Source: Xenorhabdus ehlersii (GTDB lineage: Bacteria; Pseudomonadota; Gammaproteobacteria; Enterobacterales; Enterobacteriaceae). From it: 64,000 nt of DNA. Made by a program: the position numbers and the translations under genes. A model generated the notes under the pieces. That model had not been told where the DNA came from, made no database searches, and was given only the letters and a program-made list of their open reading frames with translations. The DNA is taken from the NCBI RefSeq assembly GCF_003610465.1, contig NZ_RAQI01000002.1:124001-188000 (forward strand), read 5' to 3'. How positions within the stretch are numbered: position 1 is the first letter of the stretch; each line of letters opens with the position of its first letter. Below, piece by piece: positions 49,820 through 58,143 of the stretch.

Positions 49820-50107
49820 ATGTATGGTTTTTTGCTTTCTGCGTTGAATACAGTCCTTGGCTTTGTGCTTCGTGCGGCGATTTTGAAGTTTGTCGTCTTT
49901 TTTTCCCTGTATTTTATTGTGCAGGAATTCATGTCTGTCATTGTGGAATTGTTACCTAAAAGTTCGAATCTTCAGGCGTTATTTGATTTACTGCCGGATT
50001 CGGCTTGGTACTTTATCAATCTGTTTCAGGGGGTGCTGGGCATTAATTTGTTAATTGATGCGTGGTTTACCCGTTTTATTATTCGTCGGCTTCCGTTTAT
50101 AGGGTAA
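49820..50107 (+). CDS. DUF2523 minor coat protein (pVI-like)
   Basis: 95 aa with three hydrophobic segments (VLGFVLRAAILKFVVFFSLY; WYFINLFQGVLGINLLIDAW) and a basic C-terminus. In inoviruses this family lies between pIII and Zot/pI, as it does here. Confidence 0.85.
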   Translation: MYGFLLSALNTVLGFVLRAAILKFVVFFSLYFIVQEFMSVIVELLPKSSNLQALFDLLPDSAWYFINLFQGVLGINLLIDAWFTRFIIRRLPFIG

Positions 50108-50113
50108 TTACGT

Positions 50114-50824
50114 ATGTCTATCACGGCTTACTTTGGCGTTCCTGGTTCGGGTAAGAGTCACGAGTGTGTGAAAAGTGTCATTCTTCCGGCTTACATGAAA
50201 GGCCGGAGGATTGTCACCAATATTGACGGTATTAATCCTGAGGCGATCCGTGAGTATGCCATTAAGTTGTCTAAGGGCAAGGACGTGGCTTTGGGTGAAA
50301 TCGTCAAGGTGAGTGATGAACAGGTCATGCAGGAGGGGTTTTTTCCTTATAAGCGTAACGATCAAGAGGGATATTCCTGTGATAGTTCTTTTTGTAAGGC
50401 GGGGGATTTGATCTGTCTTGATGAGGTCTGGCGTTTTTGGTCGTCGGATAAAAATATTACGAATGAGCAACGATCTTTTATTGCCGAGCACCGTCACTTT
50501 ACTGATATGGATAGCGGATTATGTTGTGATCTGGCTTTGATGAATCAACATCCTGATACATTGGCCAGATTTATAAAGACACGTATTGAGACGTCTTATA
50601 ACATGACTAAGATGGTTATGCTTGGTGCGAGAAGTCGCTATCGTGTTGATGTTTATAATGGTGTTAAATTATTTAAATCTCATCGTGTCACATATTATTT
50701 GAATAAATACGATAAAAATATATTCAATCTATATCATTCGTACAATGGAGGTAAGGGAAGTGAGGCAGTTGTTGACGCGCGTCAAAACGTTTTTAGCCAA
50801 ACTAGGCTGTGTCCCTTAATGTAA
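50114..50824 (+). pseudogene. Zot/pI assembly ATPase, N-terminal part, cut by IS
   Basis: The Zot-family ATPase drives virion extrusion at the inner membrane. Walker A GVPGSGKS is at residues 8-15 and Walker B LICLDE at 99-104. The native sequence stops at Thr230 (50803) where the IS begins at 50805, and the last residues RLCPLM are IS-encoded. The missing membrane helix and periplasmic domain are found at 59358-59771 on the other strand. It is therefore a split gene, and the phage is probably not productive in this arrangement. Confidence 0.92.
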
Positions 50825-51724
50825 ATTGATAGTATTCTCATCTAAACTGTTTTCAATATGGGAAAAAGATGATGGCACGCTACGACATTCCTGATGACGC
50901 ATGGATAGTGATAGAACCTTGTTTGCCCCCGGTCCATTCAGAGCGAGCAGGACGTCCACATGTTGAACACCGCCGTGTGATGAATGGGATGTTCTGGGTC
51001 TTGTGCTCCGGGGCACCGTGGCGTGATTTACCTGAACGCTATGGCCCTTGGAAAACGGTCTATAACCGATTTAATCGCTGGTCAAAATCGGGCATTATCA
51101 ACAAGATATTTAATCGGTTACTGTCCATTCTGGATGAAAAAGGCTTGATTGACTGGGCTGAAATTTGCCTGGATGGCAGCAATATTCGCGCGAGTAAAGA
51201 TGCCGCAGGCGCGAAAAAAAACATCCCGATATCACTGACGATCATGCGCTGGGTCGCTCACGCGGTGGTTATGGCACCAAAATCCACCTGGCAACCGACG
51301 GAAAGGGTTTTCCCCTCAACCTGATGTTGACCGCTGGGCAAGCTCATGAAAGTCAATCCGCCATCCCTTTGCTCGACGGCATTGGTATACAACGCAAAAA
51401 TGGTTTCATGAAACGACGTGGCAAAGCCGTGCTGGCAGACAAAGGGTATTCGAGTAGAAAGCTCCGCGGTTATCTGCGTAAATTGAGGATCAAAAGCGTT
51501 ATTCCTTATAAAATCAATGAAAAAGGCAGTGCTGATGGTCGTACGCAATTTGATGAACAGGCTTATCGTGACCGCAATGTTGTCGAACGCTGTTTCGGTT
51601 TTCTGAAAGGAAATCGGCGTATTGCAACCCGTTACGAAAAAACCGCACGAAACTATTTGTCCATGGTGAAATTAGGCTGTATTCGACTCTTTTACAGGCG
51701 GTTATCTAATTAAGGGACGCAGCC
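50805..51724 (+). mobile_element. IS5-family (IS427-type) insertion sequence, full copy
   Basis: A 920-bp element with terminal inverted repeats GGCTGTGTCCCTTAAT (left) and GGCTGCGTCCCTTAAT (right, complement). It is flanked by TA on both sides, the usual target of this group. It interrupts zot on the left and a transglutaminase gene on the right, which are two different targets. That already signals recombination with a second copy (59773-60184). Confidence 0.92.
50869..51713 (+). CDS. IS5-family transposase in two frames (probable programmed frameshift)
   Basis: The first frame (50869-51324, 151 aa) has the N-terminal DUF4096-like region (PDDAWIVIEPCLPP, GAPWRDLPERYGPW) and the first catalytic Asp (ICLDGSN). 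The second (to 51713) carries LADKGYSSRKLRG and RNVVERCFGFLKGNRR, holding the remaining DDE residues. The switch is most likely at a run of eight A near 51213-51221. In the +1 frame the sequence continues with the expected DDHALGRSRGGYGTKIHLA. Confidence 0.85.
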
Positions 51725-52412
51725 TAGTGATATTCTCGTTAATTTGATGACGTAACTTATTGGCAAATAGTGCTTTATCTTCATCACTGAGTTTCTGTGA
51801 ATGTTTGACAAAGAAGCTGTCAGGGTCATCAAATAGACCAAAATCCTGTATAATTCCTACACGTTGGATATAGGTATCATTATTACCGTTCCATTCAATC
51901 GGCGGGTTTTGTAACTCTTCAATGGCTACACCATAACCGATAAACACCCCATTATGATCTGTGTATTTTTTTTGTAATGCCGACAAGTAAAACGAATCAA
52001 GAATAACTCCTTCAAAGCCATGCCATTGTCCATCTATATAGGCTTCAACCCAAGTATGAATAATCTCTTTAGGCATCTGTTCATATAGCGCTCCATTCAT
52101 AATTCCTTTTTGTAAGATTTTATCGATGGTAAAACCATGTAAACGACAGGGTATTTTAAGTGCACGCAACAGTGCCATAAATAAGATAGATTTTGTATTA
52201 CATTGGCCATAACCAGACTGTAAGATTGATGATGCAGTTAATGAGTCATCTTCATTAAAACCAAATTTAATTTCATCACGGACGAAATTATAAACAGACT
52301 TGACTCTCTCACTCTCAGGTAGTGTCCGCCAATGGCGTGATTGAATTAATTGCTGAATGTTCTCAGCCTCAAAATCTAACAAATGTGTTTCTACTAAATA
52401 TCTATCCATCAT
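51702..52412 (-). pseudogene. Transglutaminase-like protein with C-terminus replaced by IS
   Basis: A transglutaminase/protease-like fold with catalytic triad candidates Cys71 (GYGQCNTKS), His119 (IIHTWVEAY) and Asp139. The start ATG (52412 or 52409) has AGGAG upstream. Native codons end at Thr229 (51726), and the last residues RLRPLIR come from the IS. The lost tail KIRQQNFSELK and its stop lie at 60186-60221. Only the last 11 residues are exchanged, so the protein may still fold and act. Function is not known. Related proteins cleave or cross-link amide bonds. Confidence 0.8.
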
Positions 52413-52445
52413 TATTCTCCTACTAGTTGAGTAAATAACAATGTA

Positions 52446-53548
52446 TACCAATCTAACTTGAAGATGCAGGTTTTAAAATCTGAAAATTATCAGTCAGTCG
52501 AGTCGTGAGCTCTTTCGCTTTTTCTGGCAAAGTGACATGAAAAAAGTGACGAAGAGTTTCACGGAAGGTCTTCGCATCCGGAAAATAGATATTGTTACGC
52601 ACTTGCTCATTCATATACTTCCACAATCGCTCTATCGGATTGAGGTTTGGGCTGTAAGGCGGGAGGTAATGCAATTCAATATTCAGGACATACGCAATAT
52701 CTTTCACCAACTCGGCTCGATGGTAACCCGCTCCATCCAAAATGATGTGGATTTTTTGCGAAAGCGGGTAAGTTTCTCGGAGCGCACCGAAGAAATAGGC
52801 GATATTTTCGGCATTGATGCGCGGATATTCACGGATCACGGTGTCTTCAATCCGTTGTAAATTCAGGGCGCCCAGAATATTGAGACGGGTACGACTGCCG
52901 GTGGTTTCGATCCCTTTTACCTGATTTTTTCCTGCTTTCATCCAGCCATAGCTGAGCTTTGTGGACTGTGAAGGATGCACCGCATCAATAAATAGGATCG
53001 GTTCATTCTGCCCCGCTTCCTCTTTCAGCGCCTTGTAGTCATCAATAAATTGTTGCTGTTTGTGCGCATCGAATTTATGAGGAACACCCTTGGGTTTTTT
53101 ATAGCTGAAACCTTGGCGGTGAAGCCATTTTGTCATTCCGCCCACGCTGAAAGAAACCTGCCAACGGGCTTGGACATAGGCCACAATTTGGGTTGTGGTA
53201 TGCATCAAATTGGCGGTCAAATAATCAATCAGGTCGGCGGTTTGTTCGGCAGAGAGATGGCTTTCAGAGCCGCCATTTTCTGGGGTGAGCTTTTCCTGCG
53301 CGATAAAATCTTTCAGGTGACGGCTGACCGTACTTTCATGAATACGCAAGGCCTGTGCAATCATCTGAGCAGTCCAACCTTCTGAGGCCAAAAGCACCGC
53401 CTTAATGCGATCACAGACTCGACTGTCGCGAGTAGTATCATGCATCAATTCAAGGGCGTGTTTTTGTTCTGGTGTCAGATGAATTTTCATGGTTGCATGC
53501 ATGATCTGATTTGGATAAGAAATCAAGCATCTTCAATGGCGATTGGTA
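52446..53548 (-). mobile_element. IS630-family insertion sequence
   Basis: 1.1-kb element with imperfect ends TACCAATC...GAAGATGC (left) and the inverse on the right, flanked by TA at 52444-52445 and 53549-53550. TA is the standard target of IS630/Tc1-mariner elements. Confidence 0.88.
52453..53490 (-). CDS. IS630-family transposase
   Basis: An intact single-frame transposase of 345 aa from MKIHLTPEQKH. An N-terminal HTH (TAQMIAQALRIHESTVSRHL) is followed by a DDE domain: first Asp in LFIDAVHPS, second in HIILDGAGYH, and Glu in YSPNLNPIERLW. The open frame extends 12 codons further upstream to 53526. Confidence 0.9.
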   Translation of the reverse strand: MKIHLTPEQKHALELMHDTTRDSRVCDRIKAVLLASEGWTAQMIAQALRIHESTVSRHLKDFIAQEKLTPENGGSESHLSAEQTADLIDYLTANLMHTTTQIVAYVQARWQVSFSVGGMTKWLHRQGFSYKKPKGVPHKFDAHKQQQFIDDYKALKEEAGQNEPILFIDAVHPSQSTKLSYGWMKAGKNQVKGIETTGSRTRLNILGALNLQRIEDTVIREYPRINAENIAYFFGALRETYPLSQKIHIILDGAGYHRAELVKDIAYVLNIELHYLPPYSPNLNPIERLWKYMNEQVRNNIYFPDAKTFRETLRHFFHVTLPEKAKELTTRLTDNFQILKPASSS

Positions 53549-53930
53549 TAGTAGATTTATTCCTCTGGAACTTTCAAAAATTGGCTGACATGTTTAGCAA
53601 AACTTGGTTTTATTCCCATTAATTTCCGACATGTGGCAGATAAATGAGAAGGGGAGTCAAACCCACATTGGAGTGCGGCATCAGTGATACGATTGCCTTG
53701 AGCAATCAGCCAAAGGGCACGCATCAAACGCTGAAAGAGCAAATAACTTTTTAAACTACTGCCGGTCATATCTGTAAAAAGATGTGATAAGCGGCTTTTA
53801 GATAAATAAATAGCTTTTAATAGAAAATCTTGTTGAGCAGGAAGTTCGTTTGTAGAGGAAATCGTTGTGAGTACCTGTTGGATACGTTGATCATTGATAT
53901 TATGGGGAAGATAACAGTGATTAATTGCTA

Positions 53931-54777
53931 GATGCTGTCGTCATGAGATTTTCAGCCAAAGGACAAGGCAACGGATTTGCACTGCGGCAAGAAAAGACGC
54001 GCTATTTTTTGCATAGCGAGTGGCTATACCACGCCAGCGCTTAAGATGAAGGAAAGCATTTTCAACCAAATGGCGAAGCCGATAGAGTTCACGATCATAT
54101 TCTCTGGCGACCTTCCGATTTTTCCGGCTAGGGATCTGGACTTGCATGCCCTGTTGTTTCGCTTTTTCTACTATTGCATTGCTATCATAGCCCCTGTCCG
54201 CCAATAGATGCTCTGCATCGAGTCCTTTAATTAAGGCCTCAGCTTGTGAACAATCTGCTGGGGTACCGCTTGTAATAACAATTCTGACCGGCATACCATG
54301 CGCATCCACGGCCAAATGTATCTTGGTATTGAGCCCCCTTTTGTGAGCCCCATCTCCTGATTACCCCCTTTAGCGCCTGTCGCATCAGGATGAACCTTAA
54401 TATGGCTGGCATCAATCATTAACCACTCGAAATCGGGGTCATTAACCAATTGTTCGAGCAGTTTTTCCCATATCCCTTTATCTCTCCAGCGACAAAAACG
54501 GCGGTGGGTATTTTTCCAGTCACCATAATCAGTATGTAGGTCTCGCCAAGGCGCACCCGTCCGTAAAATCCAAAACACCCCATTGATAAAACGCCGATTA
54601 TCTTCAGCTACACGCCCCCAAGCGCTTTGACGTCCTGGCAAATGAGGTTCAAGTAGGCTCCAGACGCGATCTGAAATATCGTGGCGGCGGTGTGCAGGTG
54701 TACTCATGGTTAATCAACTCTTATGATGGAATGATGGGGCATTATTATTGCACGAAATTTCTCATGACGACACCATC
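53931..54777 (-). mobile_element. IS5-family insertion sequence in the AraC gene
   Basis: An 847-bp element. Its ends match over 18 bp with one mismatch (GATGCTGTCGTCATGAGA left and GATGGTGTCGTCATGAGA right, complement). It is flanked by TA on each side. It is a different element from the 920-bp IS. Confidence 0.85.
53941..54707 (-). CDS. IS5-family transposase in two frames
   Basis: The first frame (54707-54231) has the N-terminal region (ISDRVWSLLEPHLPG, TGAPWRDLHTDYGDW) and Asp of WLMIDASHIKV. The second (to 53941) has LLADRGYDSNAIV and RHLVENAFLHLKRWR. The frames switch near a GGGGG run (54331-54335), where one shift turns TKGGS into the expected TKGGLNTKIHLAVD. This may be a programmed frameshift or a mutation. 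Confidence 0.8.
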
Positions 54778-55079
54778 TAAGATAGCAAGTAGTTTTTTCC
54801 ACCTTGTATTATAGCGAGAAACATTTAGTGTTCCACTTTGGAGATTTGTCGTATTAAGAGATAATACTTCAGTAATGAAGCTAGAAAAACAAGAAAAGGG
54901 TTTGTTTTCTGGTAAATACTGATGTTGTAAGCAATATGCTAGTGATGAAGTGTGATTAATTAATATTAACCAAAATGGCTGTTGAACTAGAGAAATTGTA
55001 TGCATTATATATGTACAGTAGTGGACCTTACCAAAAGTTGTTATAGTGCACATAGAGCATGTCCAGAATCAGCTCAGGG

Positions 55080-55213
55080 TCAGAAGATGAATCAATGCTG
55101 TTCTGGCTGGGTGATGACTTACTAGATAACTGGCAGATTTGCCTTGTTAATCAGACCGGAGAAAAAACGTGAGTCTACTACATGTCTTTGATATGGATGG
55201 CACCCTGGTTTGA
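55080..55213 (+). pseudogene. Remnants of two genes, including a HAD-hydrolase N-terminus
   Basis: An open frame ends SMLFWLGDDLLDNWQ...TGEKT at 55172. It overlaps (GTGA) a second frame starting at GTG 55169 and reading SLLHVFDMDGTLV before a stop at 55213. FDMDGTLV is the HAD motif I. Both are far too short and look like leftovers of a coupled gene pair after deletion. Confidence 0.4.
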
Positions 55214-55277
55214 TTATTTTAAAATAATGCAAATATCTTAGATATAGCTAAAAACATGAAGTTAAGAGGAATTTGTT

Positions 55278-55733
55278 ATGCCTATATGGGTAGATGCTGA
55301 TGCATGTCCTAAGGTTATAAAAGAAGTATTATATCGTGCAGCAGAACGTGAAAAAATACGGATTACATTTGTGGCAAATCAACAACTAAGTGTACCTACA
55401 TCCATTTTTTTACGTACGTTACAAGTCCCGGCTGGGTTTGATATGGCTGACAATGAAATTGTTCGTCGTTCAAAAATCGGTGATTTAGTGATTACAGCAG
55501 ATATTCCTCTTGCTGCTGAAGTGGTCGGAAAAGGTGCAATAGCACTCAATCCGCGCGGTGAACGTTATAGTGAAGCAACAATACGTGAACGCCTAGTTAT
55601 GCGGGATTTTATGGATACGATGCGAGCAAGTGGAATCCAAACGGGAGGGCCTGCGACGTTAAGCCAGCGTGATCGCCAGCGGTTCGCAAATGAATTAGAT
55701 AACTGGTTATTGCAACAAAAAAAAGTATCTTGA
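55278..55733 (+). CDS. yaiI: YaiI/YqxD family protein (UPF0178)
   Basis: The 151-aa protein starts with [17 protein letters not shown], a PIN-like acidic motif typical of the family. The middle has [21 protein letters not shown] precedes the ATG. It is a likely metal-dependent nuclease-like fold, but the function is not established. It looks intact and is part of the chromosome that lies just right of dif when the inversion is undone. Confidence 0.88.
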   Translation: MPIWVDADACPKVIKEVLYRAAEREKIRITFVANQQLSVPTSIFLRTLQVPAGFDMADNEIVRRSKIGDLVITADIPLAAEVVGKGAIALNPRGERYSEATIRERLVMRDFMDTMRASGIQTGGPATLSQRDRQRFANELDNWLLQQKKVS

Positions 55734-56024
55734 AATAAAACATCACTATTCTACGAACAACACCATTTCATTATGCGAATTTATTAAATTCCTAACACGT
55801 ATTCAACAGAACAACCGTAAGCAATCACATAGATAATGGAGAATGAAATGCTAATCCTTTCTTTCTCCTCCGCTTTTTTCGTCACACCGTCATGATTTAA
55901 GAGGGAACTACACTGGCAAACCTCACAAAAGGATGGATTGCCAAAAGAAAGTATTCCGGGGGGAATCGTTGATGATAAAGCAGGGCACTTACTATTATCA
56001 GTAATAGGCTTTAGTTTGCGTTTA
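55734..56024. other. Gene-free stretch between yaiI and dif
   Basis: About 290 bp with no open frame of note. I see no terminator with a clear T run and no RNA gene. Confidence 0.4.
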
Positions 56025-56052
56025 ATTTAACATAATATACATTATGCGAACC
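56025..56052 (-). other. dif: dif site (XerC/XerD chromosome dimer resolution site), prophage right junction
   Basis: On the minus strand: XerC arm GGTTCGCATAA, spacer TGTATA, XerD arm TTATGTTAAAT. It matches the E. coli dif at 27 of 28 positions (one change in the XerC arm). Here it forms the boundary between the phage genes (56.26 kb onward) and the chromosome (yaiI side). Its orientation is opposite to the dif-like site at 45587, as expected from the inversion described below. Confidence 0.92.
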
Positions 56053-56261
56053 CGCGAGGCTTTTAAAAAAGTACTGAGGTTTGACCCCCTGAGTACCCGA
56101 TCTTTCTTTCCCTAAAAACGCTCTCAATTGGCGTTGTATACAAATCACTAATAACATTATCTATAGATAGTAAACATATCACATGTTTCCTGTCAACATG
56201 TCGTAGGCAACTTGCATACAAATTTTATAGAATTAAAGATTATGGTGAACGGAGGCTGCTA

Positions 56262-56480
56262 ATGAGTCAGGCATCTACATTGAAAACTACCATCAGGTTA
56301 AAGAAATCGGAATCCATCGATTTACAGGAAAAGGCATTCCTCTTAACAAAGAAAAATATTATGAGCGGACGGCAAAAAATCTACAGCGAGGCGGATTTGG
56401 TGCATTATGCAATTGAACAAATGCTGTCCATGATCACACTTGATGAACATGGTTACCTAATTTTAGAAAAAGACAGTTAG
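56262..56480 (+). CDS. Small DNA-binding-like protein (possible ribbon-helix-helix), 72 aa
   Basis: The pattern KTTIRLKKSES then a long helix and YSEADLVHYAIEQML resembles a ribbon-helix-helix repressor. The start has GGAGG seven bases upstream. It runs opposite to the phage structural genes once the inversion is undone, as repressors often do. Palindromes upstream (CTATAGATAG near 56161; ACATGT repeats near 56183-56202) could be operators. A hairpin at 56525-56549 separates it from the next gene. Confidence 0.55.
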   Translation: MSQASTLKTTIRLKKSESIDLQEKAFLLTKKNIMSGRQKIYSEADLVHYAIEQMLSMITLDEHGYLILEKDS

Positions 56481-56524
56481 AATTTGGCCGGGTTCACCTG
56501 AAAGCCCGAAGATAACCTTAGACT

Positions 56525-56549
56525 ACCCCCGTAGTACAGTACGGGGGTT
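56525..56549 (+). terminator. Hairpin between the two rightward accessory genes
   Basis: ACCCCCGTA and TACGGGGGT form a 9-bp G+C-rich stem with a short loop. It lacks a long T run, so termination may be partial. Confidence 0.55.
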
Positions 56550-56585
56550 ATATGTGACAATTTGAAATCAAAAGAAGGACAAGAA

Positions 56586-57521
56586 ATGAACGGCTCAAGA
56601 AAAATACAGTACAAAGGTTCATTAGATCTAGCAGGATTTAACATATCCTGTTACGTATTGAAAGATGGTACACGAATACTCTCTGGAAGAGAAATGCAAA
56701 AAGCCCTAAAACTTGTTGATGAGGAAACAAGTTACCAAGTCTCAGGAGATAGATTACAACGATATCTGAACCAAAAGTCACTTGCCCCATTCATTTATAA
56801 GGATAAATCTGAAACACACTATGAACCAATAATATGCTATGAAGGCGAAAAAAAGATTAACGGATATGAAGCTAGCATTTTAGTTGATCTTTGTGATTCA
56901 TTCATGCAAGCAAGAAAAGAAATCACTCTATCCGCTAGACAATCAATAATCGCTGAACAATGTGAAATGTTAATAAGATCATTTGCTAAAGTAGGTATTA
57001 TATCTTTAATTGATGAAGCAACAGGATATCAATATGACAGGGAAAGAGATGAACTTCAAAAAATATTACAAGCATATGTATCTGATGAAATATTAAAATG
57101 GCAATTAACGTTTACGGATGAATTTTACAAAGAAATATTTAGGCTTTGGAACTATCCATATACATCTAATAATATTAAGAAAAAACCCAAATTCATAGGT
57201 AAGCTAACAAATAAATATATATATGAAATCCTCCCTGATGGTGTTTTTAATGCATTAAAAGATAATACACCAAAAACAGAAAATGGAAACTATAAACATA
57301 GATTCCATCAAATATTAACACCAGAAATAGGAAGGGAACATTTAAAAAAACAGATAACGGAGGTTACAACATTAATGAAAATATCTGACAATAAAGAACA
57401 ATTCAATTCCCTTTTCAAAAAAAGATATAATACTGACCCACAATGTGAACTTGAATTAGTATTTAAAGAGGAAATTAAATTAAAATCTAAAATTAGCAAA
57501 AACCTAGACCTTCCTTTATAG
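56586..57521 (+). CDS. P63C-domain phage protein
   Basis: The ATG at 56586 has AAGGA seven bases upstream (an upstream TTG at 56562 is also in frame), giving 311 aa. The C-terminal region FHQILTPEIGREHLKKQI is the hallmark of the P63C domain (PF10546), found in phage and prophage proteins of unknown role. The N-terminal part contains ILSGREMQKAL, similar to antirepressor-type N-domains. It is A+T-rich and lies on the strand opposite to the phage structural operon, so it looks like cargo. Function is unknown. Confidence 0.75.
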   Translation: MNGSRKIQYKGSLDLAGFNISCYVLKDGTRILSGREMQKALKLVDEETSYQVSGDRLQRYLNQKSLAPFIYKDKSETHYEPIICYEGEKKINGYEASILVDLCDSFMQARKEITLSARQSIIAEQCEMLIRSFAKVGIISLIDEATGYQYDRERDELQKILQAYVSDEILKWQLTFTDEFYKEIFRLWNYPYTSNNIKKKPKFIGKLTNKYIYEILPDGVFNALKDNTPKTENGNYKHRFHQILTPEIGREHLKKQITEVTTLMKISDNKEQFNSLFKKRYNTDPQCELELVFKEEIKLKSKISKNLDLPL

Positions 57522-57530
57522 ATAATGGTC

Positions 57531-57649
57531 TAATAAGTGATTGTGATCACTACGTGCCCACAACCACTTATCCCAAGTGTTTTTATCCGAGTGTCGTACA
57601 AGTATTAAATCGGAACCCTAAAGGGGCCCCACGATTTAATACTTGACGA
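57531..57649. other. Cluster of strong hairpins in the phage non-coding region
   Basis: CAAGTATTAAATCG (57599-57612) and CGATTTAATACTTG (57632-57645) are a perfect 14-bp inverted repeat, extended by TCGT/ACGA across a one-base bulge. A second smaller hairpin (AGTGAT-TGTG-ATCACT) lies at about 57536-57551. The region is between convergent genes, so a bidirectional terminator is possible. In a filamentous phage it could also be a packaging signal or complementary-strand origin. Confidence 0.6.
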
Positions 57650-57686
57650 TTTTAATAATGATTTTTAGGTTTAACTTTTTAAAAAA

Positions 57687-57935
57687 TCAATAAAACCATG
57701 CAAAAGGTTTATTGTGTACCGGAAATGCCATTCCATCAGGATCGCTTCCGTTTAGTACCTTAGACAAAAGCAGTTTCACTTCCCGCCGTTCTGGTCTGGT
57801 CATCATTAAGTTACGATACCAAGATGGAGATTTATCAAACCATCTCTTACAACTAGGAAAACGCCTTCCTACCCGACGATAAGACTTCAATCTTCCATTA
57901 GGAAGACGATCACGGCTCTGACTCTTCACAGACAT
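57687..57935 (-). CDS. Small Arg/Lys-rich phage protein, 82 aa
   Basis: ATG 57935 is preceded by AGAGGA at good spacing. The protein is strongly basic in its first half (SYRRVGRRFPSCKRWFDKS) and ends with FPVHNKPFAWFY. It follows the secretin gene in the same direction. I do not know a function. Confidence 0.6.
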   Translation of the reverse strand: MSVKSQSRDRLPNGRLKSYRRVGRRFPSCKRWFDKSPSWYRNLMMTRPERREVKLLLSKVLNGSDPDGMAFPVHNKPFAWFY

Positions 57936-58097
57936 AAAGATATCCTCTAAGTAATTAATCACCTAGAAAATATCAAGCTGCTCATATCCAATAATTTGTC
58001 TCATATTTATCCCCTATTCTTCACCAAATTATAATCGATATTTAGCTAAAAAAATCAATCACCCTATTTCTATCCGTATTCAGTTAAAAAGATGATC

Positions 58098-58143
58098 CGT
58101 TAGGATTCCGCCTCCTCGCACGCTGCGGGGGCGAATCCTAACG
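58098..58143 (-). other. Hairpin overlapping the end of the secretin gene
   Basis: CGTTAGGATTC (58098-58108) and GAATCCTAACG (58133-58143) pair perfectly, and the stem continues into a G+C-rich arm after a one-base bulge. The secretin stop codon is inside the stem. In Ff phages the packaging signal hairpin lies just after gene IV, the equivalent position. It could also be a terminator, although no T run follows. Confidence 0.6.

Larger units (their letters stand above)
53557..55053 (-). pseudogene. AraC-family regulator interrupted by an IS5-family element
   Basis: The C-terminal AraC HTH (RITDAALQCGFDSPSHLSAT) lies at 53557-53770. The same frame continues upstream to 53930 (SKSRLSHLFTDMTGSS). 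The N-terminal part is at 54778-55053. Removing the IS and one TA copy joins LLAIL directly to AINHCYLP in frame. The ATG at 55053 or 55005 is the start, and neither has a good ribosome binding site. The gene is inactivated unless the IS excises. Confidence 0.75.

Noticed and set aside
50114..50824. Zot as a secreted enterotoxin
   Set aside because: The family name comes from Vibrio. The motifs and position show the phage assembly ATPase. A toxin role is not supported here.
56071..56096. Imperfect hairpin GTACT...AGTAC near dif as part of the attachment structure
   Set aside because: The stem has a mismatch and no Xer-type arms. It may be chance or a weak terminator.
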